Assembly: GCF_003387475.1 (NCBI RefSeq)
Contig: NZ_QUNO01000019.1
Coordinates: forward strand, 124,001 to 188,000
DNA from: Kutzneria buriramensis
GTDB lineage: Bacteria; Actinomycetota; Actinomycetes; Mycobacteriales; Pseudonocardiaceae
Direction of reading: 5' to 3'
DNA length: 64,000 nt
Below are positions 28,797 through 37,855 of the stretch, one piece after another (the stretch's first letter is position 1; each line of letters starts with the position of its first letter). The position numbers were made by a program, and so were the translations under genes. The notes under the pieces are model-generated. The model saw only the letters and a program-made list of their open reading frames with translations. It was not told the origin of the DNA and made no database searches.

Positions 28797-30068
28797 TCAC
28801 CGCCGGCGCGCGGTCATGGTCAACCGGTCCGGGTGAACGACGACACCGCTGGTCGCCGGTCGGACCGGGCCGGCCGGTCGCAGTCGCCACCGCCGAGCGA
28901 CGGCCGCGACCTGCACCGCCATCTGCACCAGCGCGAACCCCTCGCCCGGGCACCGGCGCGTCCCCGTGCTGAACGGCAGCGAGCCGGCGAGGGAGCGGTC
29001 GGGGTCGAATTCCGCGGGCCGGGGGAAGCGGGCCGGGTCGTGGTGCAGCAGGTACGGGCTGACGGCGACCGTGGTGCCCGGTGGCAGCCGCACGGCGCCG
29101 AGGTCCACCTCGGTCGCCGCCTGCAGCAGGTTGATCCAGGCGGGGTATTTGCGCAGCGCCTCCGTGATCACCCGACCGGTCAGGGGCAGCGCGGCGACGC
29201 TGTCAGCGGTGATCGGACCGTCTCCCAGCACCGTGTCCAGCTCGTCGTGCACCCGCGCCTCGAGCCGGGGATTCTCGCCGAGTTCGTGGCACACCCACCC
29301 GATGGCCGCAGCCGGCGTGTCCACGCCCGCGATCACCAGCCCGACCAGCTCGTCCACCGTTTCCTCGTCGGACAGGCCGGCCTCGAACAGCAGGACGGAC
29401 ACCAGGTCGCCGCCGGGGCCGACCAGGCGGCGCTGTGCGACCACCGAGCGGAACGCCCGCCGCAGCCGGAAGGCGGCGGCCACGAACCGCCGGTTGGCGG
29501 GGGTGGGCAGCTGCCGGAGTCGACGCGGCAGCAGCAGCCGGCGGGGGATCTCGGCCAGCGCCACCGGCAGCGAGCGGCGGATCTCGGCCGCCACGGCCGG
29601 GGCGAGGTCGGCGCCGAGCAGGGTCGTCGTCAAGGTGGTGAGCGACAGTTCGAACAGTTCGGCGTCGACGGCGACGCGCGCCCCGTCGGTCCACGACCGG
29701 ACCCGTCTCTCGGCGAGGTCCGCCATGGTCGGCACGTGCTGGCGAACGCGGGCGGTCCGCAGCGCGGGCGCCAGCAGGCGGCGTCGCTGCCGGTGCTCCG
29801 CACCGCCGAGCGTGGCCAGCGCGCGTCCGCACAACGCCCGGACGGCGTCGGCGACATCGTCGCGGGTGAAGTCGCCGGCGGCTCCGCTGAGCACGCGGTG
29901 GGTCAGGGCGGGCGTGGTGACGACGTACGCCGGGGTCCCACCGAGGTGGATCCGGACGATGCCGCCACGGTCGCGCAGCGACAGCACGAAAGGCAGCGGC
30001 CGGCGCAGCAGCGGCAGGCCGTGGCCGATGACCGGCAGCCGGTGGGGCATGGTGCTGACAGTGTTCAT
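28797..30068 (-). CDS. cytochrome P450
   Basis: 423 aa. The heme-thiolate loop FSTGTRRCPGEGF has Cys373; EALR (residues 303-306) is the K-helix ExxR; AGVDT (247-251) is the oxygen-activation helix, followed by Pro where Thr/Ser is common. It would hydroxylate or otherwise oxidise a small molecule, using ferredoxin partners not present here. The ATG overlaps the MMPL stop (ATGA), making it the last of nine coupled minus-strand genes, so its substrate is probably the product of that pathway. Confidence 0.94.
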   Translation of the reverse strand: MNTVSTMPHRLPVIGHGLPLLRRPLPFVLSLRDRGGIVRIHLGGTPAYVVTTPALTHRVLSGAAGDFTRDDVADAVRALCGRALATLGGAEHRQRRRLLAPALRTARVRQHVPTMADLAERRVRSWTDGARVAVDAELFELSLTTLTTTLLGADLAPAVAAEIRRSLPVALAEIPRRLLLPRRLRQLPTPANRRFVAAAFRLRRAFRSVVAQRRLVGPGGDLVSVLLFEAGLSDEETVDELVGLVIAGVDTPAAAIGWVCHELGENPRLEARVHDELDTVLGDGPITADSVAALPLTGRVITEALRKYPAWINLLQAATEVDLGAVRLPPGTTVAVSPYLLHHDPARFPRPAEFDPDRSLAGSLPFSTGTRRCPGEGFALVQMAVQVAAVARRWRLRPAGPVRPATSGVVVHPDRLTMTARRR

Positions 30069-32092
30069 CGCTTCTCCCTGGGAAAAGGGGACCACCACGT
30101 GACGCGTCCGAACAGGACCATCACGGACGGCACGAGCAGGCAGCGGACGACGGTCGCGTCGACGGCGACCGCGAGGGCCGATCCCAGGCCCAGCATCTTC
30201 ATGTTGAGCACGTCCGAGGTGCCGACGGCGACCAGCACGATCACGAGGATCGCCGCCGCGGCGGTGACGACCCGGGCGCTGCGAGCCAGACCGACGGCCA
30301 CCGCCTCCCGGCTGTCCCCGGTCCGGCGGTACTCCTCCTGGATCCGTGACTGCACGAGCAGGCCGTAGTCCATGGACAGCCCGAACGCCAGACAGAACAT
30401 GAGGACCGGCAGCGTCGTGTCGACGGCGCCGACGGGGGTGAAGCCGAGCAGGCCCGACAGGTGGCCGTCCTGGAACACCCAGACGACGGCGCCGAACGTG
30501 GCCGTGAGGCTCAGCGCGTTGAGCACGACGGTCTTGACCGGCAGCAGGACGGTCCGGGTCATCAGGAACACCAGCAGGAGGGTCGCGGCGGCGATGCACG
30601 CCAGCGCGTACGGCAGCCGGCCGCCGACGGCCGCCTGCGCGTCGACCAGCTCCGCGGCCGGGCCGGCCACCGCGAGGTCGCCGCGCTGGCCGCGAATCGC
30701 GCGGACGAGATCCTGGCTGGCTTGCGAGACGGCGTCGCCGGCCGACTCCACGGCGTAGGCGGCGGTGCCCTGCGCGCGACCGGTGATGGTCACCGCGACC
30801 ACACCGGGCAGACCTGACAACCGGGCCGCCACGTCCGGTGCGGACTCCGGCGCGAGGACGTCGATCCGCCCGTTGGCGTTGCCGCTGAAGTTGTCTCGGA
30901 TGTTCTGCTGCACCACGCGGGCGGGCGCGACCACCGGCAGCTGCCGGTCGTCGACCGAGCCGAAGCGAACGTCGCGGAACGGCACCGCGGACAGCGCCAG
31001 TCCGAGCGCGGTCAGAGCGGCGACGAGCGGGGCGTACCTGATGACCACTCGTGTCCAGCGGCGGCCGTCCACTTCGGACATCCGGACGAGGCGGCCGGCG
31101 TCGACCCGGTCGCCGAGCACGGCGAGCGCGGCCGGCACGACCGTCAGGGCTGCCAGCGCCGCGAGCAGCACCACGCTCACTCCCACGTACGCGAACGACC
31201 GCAGGAAGCCCAGCGGGAACAGCACCAGGGCGCCGAGCGACACCGCGACGGTGGCGGCGGAGAACAGCACTGTGCGGCCGGCTGTCAGCACGGCGCGGCG
31301 GATTGCGTCGGGATGCGGTCGTTCCTCGCGGAAGCGGCGCACGATGAACAGCGCGTAGTCGATCGCCAGCCCGAGGCCGAGCGCGACGCTCAAGTCCTGG
31401 GCGAAGACCGACAGATCGGCGAACGCGCTCACGGCGCGCAGCACGGCGCCCGTGCCCACCATGGCGATGGCGCCGACCACGAGCGGCAGCAACGCCGTCA
31501 CCACACTGCCGAAGACGAAGACGAGGACCAGCAGGGTGAGCGGCAGTGCGATCAGCTCCGCACGGGTGAGGTCGTCACTGATGGCGCGTCGAGCCTGGTC
31601 CGCCACGGCCGCCGGGCCGCCGGTGCGAACGAGCGCGCTGCCGTGTCGGCCGTCGTAGGCCGCGGCGAGCTGCGCGGAGCGGTCGGCCGCGGCCAGATCG
31701 GAGCCGGTGATCCGGGCTGTGATCAGCGCCTGCCGGCCGTCGCGCGAGCGCAACGGGGGCTGCCGGCCGGTCCAGTAGGACGTGACGCCGGTGATGGATT
31801 CCTCGCCGGCAAGCCGGCTGGCGACGGTGGACCCGTCGACCGCGCAGGCCGGGTCGTCCACACCGCGCTCGCAGTCCACCAGCAGGGTGAGATTCGGGTC
31901 GGCGGTGGGGAACTCCGCCGCCAGAGTGCGGGCGGCGGCCGACGAGGGCGCCGCCGGATCGGTCGCGCCGAGCCCCCGCAGGTGATCGGCCACGCCGTAC
32001 CCGCAGACCACCGCGACGAGCAGGAACACCGCCGCCGCGACGAGCACTGTGCGGGGACGCGTGACGGCGAAGTCGGCAAGGCGGTTGAGCAA
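30065..32092 (-). CDS. MMPL-family RND transporter
   Basis: About 675 aa. It has an N-terminal helix, a large extracytoplasmic domain, two blocks of membrane helices, and the family motif GLGLAIDYALFIVRRFREE repeated as AFGLSMDYGLLVQSRIQEE in the second half. MMPL proteins export lipids or secondary metabolites using the proton gradient. I chose TTG 32092 because family members start LLNRLADF; the frame is open upstream, so the start is uncertain. The UbiA stop is 17 bp upstream and the stop overlaps the P450 start. Confidence 0.9.
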   Translation of the reverse strand: MLNRLADFAVTRPRTVLVAAAVFLLVAVVCGYGVADHLRGLGATDPAAPSSAAARTLAAEFPTADPNLTLLVDCERGVDDPACAVDGSTVASRLAGEESITGVTSYWTGRQPPLRSRDGRQALITARITGSDLAAADRSAQLAAAYDGRHGSALVRTGGPAAVADQARRAISDDLTRAELIALPLTLLVLVFVFGSVVTALLPLVVGAIAMVGTGAVLRAVSAFADLSVFAQDLSVALGLGLAIDYALFIVRRFREERPHPDAIRRAVLTAGRTVLFSAATVAVSLGALVLFPLGFLRSFAYVGVSVVLLAALAALTVVPAALAVLGDRVDAGRLVRMSEVDGRRWTRVVIRYAPLVAALTALGLALSAVPFRDVRFGSVDDRQLPVVAPARVVQQNIRDNFSGNANGRIDVLAPESAPDVAARLSGLPGVVAVTITGRAQGTAAYAVESAGDAVSQASQDLVRAIRGQRGDLAVAGPAAELVDAQAAVGGRLPYALACIAAATLLLVFLMTRTVLLPVKTVVLNALSLTATFGAVVWVFQDGHLSGLLGFTPVGAVDTTLPVLMFCLAFGLSMDYGLLVQSRIQEEYRRTGDSREAVAVGLARSARVVTAAAAILVIVLVAVGTSDVLNMKMLGLGSALAVAVDATVVRCLLVPSVMVLFGRVTWWSPFPREKR

Positions 32093-32109
32093 GGCGATGC
32101 TCCCGGACG

Positions 32110-32946
32110 TCAGCGAAGCCCGTAGGCGATGAGGAACAGGTAGCTGAACAGCACGAAGGCCATGGCGGGGCGCAGCGGCCAGCACTCGCTCGCGCCGGCG
32201 AGGAACCGCCGCGCCGCGAGGACGGGCGGCACGAGCAGCACGACGAACCAGGTGGTGGTGAGCGCGACGATGAATGCGACCGCGGCGACGGCCCAGCAGA
32301 GCGTCACCGTGCCGCTCAGCGCCGGACCGAGCACCGCCGAGTACAGCCGTTCCCCGGGCACGCCGTGCCACCGCGTCTTGCGGGCGAATTCGAAGTGCAG
32401 GAACACGCAGGCGAAGACCACGACGACCGGCACCACCCGCCAATCCACGCCGGCGGTCAGCGACACATACAGGTAGCAGCTGATCAGGAGCTGCACCGGA
32501 TAGCTGACGGCGAGGTTCAGCAGCAGGTCGTCCCGCACGGCCGCCGATCGGCGCTCCACGGCAGCAAGGACGAGGCCGTAGCCAAGGACCAGCAGCGACA
32601 GGACCACCGAGAGCGCCGACAGCAGCGAGTTGAGCGCCAGCACGGAAAGCGCGAGAAACACCATCGCGGTCCGCAGCTCGCGGACACTGATCGCGCCCGT
32701 CACCAAGGGGCGGTCGGGGTGGTGCGCACGGTCGTAGCCGAGGTCCTTCTGCTCGTCGAGCACGCGGAGGAACAACAGGCTCAGCACGACGCTCGTGGCG
32801 CGGACCGCCGTCGCCGGCGACGGACGCCAGTGGTCACTCGCCACGGCCTCCAGCGCGAGTGACCACAGCACGCCGTAGGTGACGTAGATGTGCGGGCGGA
32901 ATCTGACCAGCACGAAGCCCCAGAGGCGGCTCGCGGGCGCCGTCAT
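32110..32946 (-). CDS. UbiA-family prenyltransferase
   Basis: 278 aa with about eight membrane helices. DEQKDLGYD (residues 64-72) followed by HHPDRPLVTG is the first Asp-rich prenyl-diphosphate/Mg motif of UbiA enzymes; the second motif is degenerate (EFARKTRWHG near residue 198). The enzyme probably transfers or rearranges a prenyl group on a membrane substrate made by neighbouring enzymes. ATG 32946 overlaps the nitroreductase stop (ATGA). Confidence 0.85.
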   Translation of the reverse strand: MTAPASRLWGFVLVRFRPHIYVTYGVLWSLALEAVASDHWRPSPATAVRATSVVLSLLFLRVLDEQKDLGYDRAHHPDRPLVTGAISVRELRTAMVFLALSVLALNSLLSALSVVLSLLVLGYGLVLAAVERRSAAVRDDLLLNLAVSYPVQLLISCYLYVSLTAGVDWRVVPVVVVFACVFLHFEFARKTRWHGVPGERLYSAVLGPALSGTVTLCWAVAAVAFIVALTTTWFVVLLVPPVLAARRFLAGASECWPLRPAMAFVLFSYLFLIAYGLR

Positions 32947-33545
32947 CCGTGCCGCCAGTGGTTCCAGCTGGTGACGTCGGCGGCCGGCCGCCGACCCGCC
33001 GCGCCGAACCAGCGCTTGGCGTACCCGACGGGCACCAGACAACCCTGGGTCACCTGGTCGTACGGGATGCCGAGCAGGTCCGCGATCTCGCGCTCGTACG
33101 CCAGGTGCACGGTGGTGAAGGCCGTCGCGAGGCCCCGCGCCCGCGCGGCCAGCATGAAGCTCCACACCGCCGGGTACAGCGAGCCGTAGCGGCTCGCGGT
33201 CCTGGCCGGGTGCTCCGAGGGGCTCTGCCGGCCGAGGATGCACGCCAGCAGCAGGACCGGGATCCGTTCCAGGTTCTGGGCCAGGTACCGAGCGGATTCG
33301 ACGTCCGTGGACGGCGGCGCGTGCTTCAGGTGCGCCGCCGAGGCCGAGCGGTAGTACTCGGCGACGGCGTGCTTCAGCCCCGGGTCGTCGATCCCGACGA
33401 ACCGCCAGTCCTGCCGGCCACCCCCGGTCGGCGCGTGCACCGCGAGCCGCAGGCACTGCTCGATGACGTCGCGAGTCACTGGTCGGCGCAGGTCGACGCC
33501 GCGGCGCACGGCGCGTGTGGTGGTGAGCGCCTCGTCGATCAGCAT
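32943..33545 (-). CDS. nitroreductase-family FMN oxidoreductase
   Basis: 200 aa. RAVRRGVDLRRPVTRDVIEQCL and APTGGGRQDWRFVGI are the N-terminal FMN-phosphate contacts of the family, and the C-terminal KRWFGAAGRRPA is in the usual position. It may reduce nitro groups, enones or quinone-like intermediates with NAD(P)H. Nitroreductase-type proteins (Acg, Rv3131) are also in the mycobacterial DosR regulon, but this one is embedded in the coupled operon: it starts within the AfsA stop region (7 bp overlap) and overlaps UbiA by ATGA, so a biosynthetic role is more likely. Confidence 0.9.
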   Translation of the reverse strand: MLIDEALTTTRAVRRGVDLRRPVTRDVIEQCLRLAVHAPTGGGRQDWRFVGIDDPGLKHAVAEYYRSASAAHLKHAPPSTDVESARYLAQNLERIPVLLLACILGRQSPSEHPARTASRYGSLYPAVWSFMLAARARGLATAFTTVHLAYEREIADLLGIPYDQVTQGCLVPVGYAKRWFGAAGRRPAADVTSWNHWRHG

Positions 33546-34507
33546 GTGCGCGCGGCGAAATCGGTCTGCTCGGCGTCCGCGGTCACCGGGAAGCGCATCC
33601 GGAGCTGAGCGTCGGCGACAGCGCTGCCGGACTGGTCGATCCAGCACCAGGCGTCCACCTCCCGGGCGTCGCCCACCGTCTGGACCGCACCGAGCTGGCA
33701 GTGGCAGATCGCCTCGGCGCCGAGCTCCGTGAAGTCGCTGAACCGACAGCGCAGCGCCGTCACCAGACCGAAACCCAGGTTCGCGGACACCGCCGCGCAC
33801 GCGGTCGCCAGCTGTCGGACCGCCTCGACCAGCACCATGCCCGGCGTGTGGTCGACGGGATGGTCGAACAGCGTCGGATGGCCGGTGTCCACGACGACGG
33901 CGGCGCGGGCGAAGACGCCGTCGATGTGCGGCGGCCCGATCACGACATTGCGCGCACAGCTGCGTCCGACGACGGCAGCCGCACACCTGGCCGGTGGCGG
34001 TGACGTGCGCAGCGGCTCGATCGTGCCGCGCACCGCGGCCCACTCGTGTTCCAGCACCCAGGAGAAGGCGAAGTCCGCAGTGAGCACGTGACTGCCATCG
34101 ATCTCGAACCGGTGGCGCAGGTGCAGGCCGCACAGCTGCTCGTCGTGGGTGAAGCGCCGTACGACCTGACAGTGGAGGATGGCGTCGCAGGGAGCGCCGG
34201 TGACGGCGAGGCCATCCGGGTCGTGCACGCGAAGCTCGAAGCGGCGCAGCACGAACCGCGCCTCGGGCGGCACCCGGAAGCACTGGTGCGCCACGGCGAG
34301 ACACGCCTGGCGGCCCGCCTCCACGAACGCCACCGGGTCGTGGTGGCCGGTGACGGAGTCCCGGTAGAAGGCGTGCGACCTGGGAAGCTGCACGCCGACG
34401 GCGATCTGGCCGCCGCGCTCGACCAACGAGGTGACGAACACCTCGGCGACCGAGGCCCGATGCACGAGCTCGCGGGGCACGGTACGGGAGAACGTCAGCC
34501 GGTGCAT
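33539..34507 (-). CDS. AfsA-like gamma-butyrolactone biosynthesis protein
   Basis: 322 aa, full length for AfsA. Two hot-dog repeats: the first has ELVHRASVAEVFVTS (residues 12-26) and DPVAFVEAGRQACLAVAH; the second has DHPVDHTPGMVLVEAVRQL, the characteristic AfsA signature. In Streptomyces, AfsA condenses a beta-ketoacyl group with dihydroxyacetone phosphate to start A-factor-type signal synthesis. The gene overlaps the NDK-like stop by 13 bp and the nitroreductase start by 7 bp. The downstream modifying enzymes differ from the classical A-factor route, so the product is likely a variant. Confidence 0.9.
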   Translation of the reverse strand: MHRLTFSRTVPRELVHRASVAEVFVTSLVERGGQIAVGVQLPRSHAFYRDSVTGHHDPVAFVEAGRQACLAVAHQCFRVPPEARFVLRRFELRVHDPDGLAVTGAPCDAILHCQVVRRFTHDEQLCGLHLRHRFEIDGSHVLTADFAFSWVLEHEWAAVRGTIEPLRTSPPPARCAAAVVGRSCARNVVIGPPHIDGVFARAAVVVDTGHPTLFDHPVDHTPGMVLVEAVRQLATACAAVSANLGFGLVTALRCRFSDFTELGAEAICHCQLGAVQTVGDAREVDAWCWIDQSGSAVADAQLRMRFPVTADAEQTDFAARTC

Positions 34508-35370
34508 GCCACTCCTCGCCTCGTGTCGGTCGTCTCGCTGGTCAGCGGGAGCACCGCCGCGCCGACGACGATGACGTTCCAGGGGTCGAGCCGAACACCC
34601 CACTGCCACGCCCACAGCAGAATGCCGGCGAGCGCCGCCCGCAGGTCCGCGTCCGGCGGTCCGACGGCGGCCCGCAGGCCGGCCCGCGCCGCCGTCGAGA
34701 TGGCGTCGTCGACCAGCAGACGGTCGACCTCCCGCAGCAGGCTGGCCGCTCGCTCGGCAAGATCGAGGCACTGCGGCGGGAATCGCGCGCAGAGCTCCCG
34801 AGCGAGTTGCCTGGCGCGCGCCGACCGGTCCGCGCCGGCGAGCGTGCCGCGCAGCGTGCGGAACAGATGGTCGGTGTCGAAGTAGATGGCCAACTCGCGC
34901 AGCACGTCGACGGGTTCATCGGCCGTGTGCGCCATGTTGAGCAGGAACCCGTGTGCGCCGAGCGCGTGGCGCAGCTGACCTTGCTCACGCCGAAGGGGGT
35001 CACCGGCACCCTTCATGGCGGTCAGCCGCACGCAGACCGGCGCCCGTCCCGTGACCTCCCGGCGCACGAGAAGCACGAGGGAATCCGTGGCGGTCGCGAG
35101 CAGGTCGGCGATGCGCCGCCGCTGCCACGTCGCGGACCGCCACGGTTCCTGCCACACGGCGCGAATGGCGTGCCGCCCCAGGCTGATCCGTTCGGCCGCG
35201 ACGATGCGGAAGCCGTGGCGCGACAACCAGTCGACGGCCGGCAGCAGCCGTCGCGCCACGACGGCGTCCGGCTTGAGCAGCAGCAGACCGTGCTCGTGGG
35301 CGAACGCCGCCGGGTCGACGCCGAGCCGGTCGAGCTGCGCGACACAGTCGTCCAGGTAGACGTCGGTCAT
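34495..35370 (-). CDS. nucleoside diphosphate kinase-like domain protein
   Basis: 291 aa. The N-terminal half (GLLLLKPDAVVARRLLP, then GFRIVAAERISLGRHAIRAVW, and ...KGAGDPLRREQGQLRHALGAH) follows the strand/helix order of an NDK fold, with the KPDAV start of the family. The C-terminal ~120 residues are helical and unrecognised. The usual catalytic NxxHGSD motif is replaced near GFLLNMAHTADEP, which retains a histidine but not the canonical context. It may therefore be a binding or phosphotransfer module rather than an NDK. ATG 35370 overlaps the upstream stop. Confidence 0.65.
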   Translation of the reverse strand: MTDVYLDDCVAQLDRLGVDPAAFAHEHGLLLLKPDAVVARRLLPAVDWLSRHGFRIVAAERISLGRHAIRAVWQEPWRSATWQRRRIADLLATATDSLVLLVRREVTGRAPVCVRLTAMKGAGDPLRREQGQLRHALGAHGFLLNMAHTADEPVDVLRELAIYFDTDHLFRTLRGTLAGADRSARARQLARELCARFPPQCLDLAERAASLLREVDRLLVDDAISTAARAGLRAAVGPPDADLRAALAGILLWAWQWGVRLDPWNVIVVGAAVLPLTSETTDTRRGVACTG

Positions 35371-36353
35371 CGCAGGTACCCGATCGCCAGGCAGTAGTCC
35401 AGCAGGCGCCTCAGGTGCGCGACGCCGGTGATGCCGGGCCGGCGGTGGTGGAAAGCGCGGGTCGCACTGTCCTCGAAGGACGTCCTGTCGCGCAGGTACG
35501 GCTCGTACAGGCGAACGACGCGGTCGTGGTAGCGGCGCTGGGCGGGCGATAGCGTGTCCGCGCGGAAGACCTCCGGCGGCACGAACTTCGGCACACGGAA
35601 CGAGGGGTACTCGGCGAACAGGTCCGAACACTCCCGCAGCGACACCGGGCGGCCGCCGATCGCCGGCAACGTCCGGCCCCGGACTTCGCCGAACCGGTGC
35701 ACGGCATCCGCCACGAGGTCGGCCACGCGGTCGACGGCCACCAGGTCGAGGAGGGCGTCGTAACGACCGGGCAGGGCGCCGACCTTGCCCTCCACGATCA
35801 GACGGAGCAGCACGTAGAAGCTGCGGAAGGCGCGGATCGCGCCGGTCGCCTCGGTGCCGACGACGATGCTCGGCCGGATCACCACCGCGTCCAGGCCGCT
35901 GCCGCGCACGAGACGTTCGGCGGCGGACTTGCTGCGCTCATACCCGTTGGCACCCGCCACGTACGCGGTGCTGACGTGCACGAACGGCATCTCGCCCCGC
36001 CGCGCCAGCGCCAGGGCGTGCGCGGTGCCACGGACGTTGACGGCGTCGTAGACGCTGTCGTCGCGGCCGAACTCCGTCACCGCCGCGGCGTGCACGAGGG
36101 TGCACCGGCCCCGGCACAGCCGGTCGACCAGCTCCGCGGCGAGACCGAGGTCGGGTCGCGTGACGTCGACGGTCAGACGCGACACACCGGCGGCGAAGCG
36201 CCCGCCGAACGGCGTCGTCGGGATGACGCCGCGGTGGTCGGCGACGGTCGCGCTGCGGTGCGTGAGGGCGACGACGCTGTGCCCGGACGCGGCGAGTCGC
36301 GCGCAGACCTCCGCGCCGACGAGACCGGCCGCGCCGGTGACGACGACGTTCAT
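35367..36353 (-). CDS. NAD(P)-dependent epimerase/thioester-reductase-like protein
   Basis: 328 aa extended SDR. GAAGLVG (residues 7-13) is the dinucleotide motif, DVTRPDLG and LVHAAAVTEF follow, and STAYVAG...YERSK gives the Tyr-xxx-Lys catalytic pair, as in reductase domains that release aldehydes from acyl carriers and in sugar epimerases. The C-terminus (LFAEYPSFRVPKFVPPEVF) resembles the thioester-reductase/male-sterility group. It may reduce an acyl or keto intermediate of the operon's pathway. ATG overlaps flank it on both sides. Confidence 0.82.
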   Translation of the reverse strand: MNVVVTGAAGLVGAEVCARLAASGHSVVALTHRSATVADHRGVIPTTPFGGRFAAGVSRLTVDVTRPDLGLAAELVDRLCRGRCTLVHAAAVTEFGRDDSVYDAVNVRGTAHALALARRGEMPFVHVSTAYVAGANGYERSKSAAERLVRGSGLDAVVIRPSIVVGTEATGAIRAFRSFYVLLRLIVEGKVGALPGRYDALLDLVAVDRVADLVADAVHRFGEVRGRTLPAIGGRPVSLRECSDLFAEYPSFRVPKFVPPEVFRADTLSPAQRRYHDRVVRLYEPYLRDRTSFEDSATRAFHHRRPGITGVAHLRRLLDYCLAIGYLR

Positions 36354-37855
36354 GCCGTCCCCCTCGGGGCCAGCAGGTCGGCCGCGTCGCTGATGGGCAG
36401 GACCGCGCCGAGGTAGGCGGCCAGCCGCAGCCAGTCGTGGCCGAGTTCGAGCGTGCGCTGCCAGTCCGCGGCGGACTCGAACGAGGACGGGAACCCGGCC
36501 GCGCCGGTGTGGGCGCGGACCTCCGCCACGAGGTAGTCCAGGTCGGTGAGCGACACCGGCGGCCGCTCGGCCCGCCGGGCCAGCTCCACCAGCGAACCGT
36601 CGATGAAGGGCAGTTCGCCCAGCGACCGCGTCAGGGCGTCGTCCGGCGGCAGCGGGTGGACGCCGGCGGCACTGAACAATCCGCGGCAGGCCACCTGGGC
36701 CATCCGGCGCCCGGCGAACTCGCCGGCGCCGGCGCCGCCGACGGCGAGCGCGCCGAGGAGGTCCTCCCGCGCGTTCTCCGCGAGCACGTTCGACCACACC
36801 AGATCCAGGCCGGCCGCGCAGAATCGGTGTGCCGGCAGCGGCACGAGCGTCACCGGCCCGACGACCGCGCCGCCGCGCGCCGACAGCGCCGGGCAAGTGC
36901 GACCGGGCGGCGGCGTGACCGGCCGGAGGTCCGGTCGGACGGGGTCCCCGGCGGCGTCGGACAGGCCGACGAGGCCGAGCCGGACGAACTGCGCGAGCAC
37001 GTCGAGGTCGACACCGTCGGCGGGCGCGCGGTCGAACACGATGGACCGCCACACCTCGCCTGCGCCGTCGTCGAACGCGAACACGTCGACACCGTCACGG
37101 AGCACGTGCACCCGGTCGCCGATCGGCCACGTGGTCACGTCCGGAACGCGGCGCAGCCGCACGCCGCCCGGCTCGACGCGGCAACCCGTGACACCGAACT
37201 CCTCGGCCAGGTCGACGCAGGCCGCGCCGGTGACGCCCGCACGGTACCGGCGCACGAGGTCCTGCGGACCGCCGGCACGCGCCTCGATCCGATCGAGCTG
37301 GGCCGGTAGCCACTTGGGCTCCAGGTAGGTCTCGCCGTGACGCGCCGCCCAGGACTTCACGGCGTACAGAAGCCCGACGGCGGCCCAGTCCGCCGCATCG
37401 TCGGCCTGTGCGAGTTGCGCCATCGCCTGCGCGTACCGAAGCGCCTGTCGCGACCGTTCGCCGCACCAGGCGGACACCCGGTCGCCGAACGCCTCGGTGG
37501 ACACCGCACTCCGTGCGCTGCGCAGCAGGGACTCGCCCCGCATCGGCACGGCGCCGAGCAGCCGTTGGCAGCGGTCGAGGACCTCCGCGTCGGGCGCGGT
37601 GAGGGCGGCGTCGAACTGCGCCGCGACCTGCCGTACGGACCGCATGCGCACCTCCACCCGCCGGCCGTCGAGGAACAACACGGTCGGCATCGACGGTTGG
37701 TCCTCGCCGTCGACGAGCACGAGGAAGTCGACGTCCGAGTGCGGTGTGCCGAACCCTTCGGCGATCGACCCCTCCAGCACGACCGCGCTGCCCGGCGGCA
37801 CGTGCACCTCGGCCATGGCCAGCTTCAGCAACTGCTCGACGTCCGGGCTCGTCAC
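36350..37855 (-). CDS. nucleotidyltransferase-domain protein, 501 aa
   Basis: The N-terminus holds the polymerase-beta-type motif: LEGSIAEGFG (27-36) and HSDVDF with Asp41 and Asp43 as metal ligands. The remaining ~400 residues are helical then mixed, with no family I recognise. Such proteins adenylylate or otherwise nucleotidylate small molecules or proteins. The GTG start at 37855 overlaps the PEP-utilising enzyme's stop (GTGA) and the stop overlaps the epimerase start, so the gene is firmly within the operon. Its role in activating a pathway intermediate is inference. Confidence 0.72.
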   Translation of the reverse strand: MTSPDVEQLLKLAMAEVHVPPGSAVVLEGSIAEGFGTPHSDVDFLVLVDGEDQPSMPTVLFLDGRRVEVRMRSVRQVAAQFDAALTAPDAEVLDRCQRLLGAVPMRGESLLRSARSAVSTEAFGDRVSAWCGERSRQALRYAQAMAQLAQADDAADWAAVGLLYAVKSWAARHGETYLEPKWLPAQLDRIEARAGGPQDLVRRYRAGVTGAACVDLAEEFGVTGCRVEPGGVRLRRVPDVTTWPIGDRVHVLRDGVDVFAFDDGAGEVWRSIVFDRAPADGVDLDVLAQFVRLGLVGLSDAAGDPVRPDLRPVTPPPGRTCPALSARGGAVVGPVTLVPLPAHRFCAAGLDLVWSNVLAENAREDLLGALAVGGAGAGEFAGRRMAQVACRGLFSAAGVHPLPPDDALTRSLGELPFIDGSLVELARRAERPPVSLTDLDYLVAEVRAHTGAAGFPSSFESAADWQRTLELGHDWLRLAAYLGAVLPISDAADLLAPRGTA

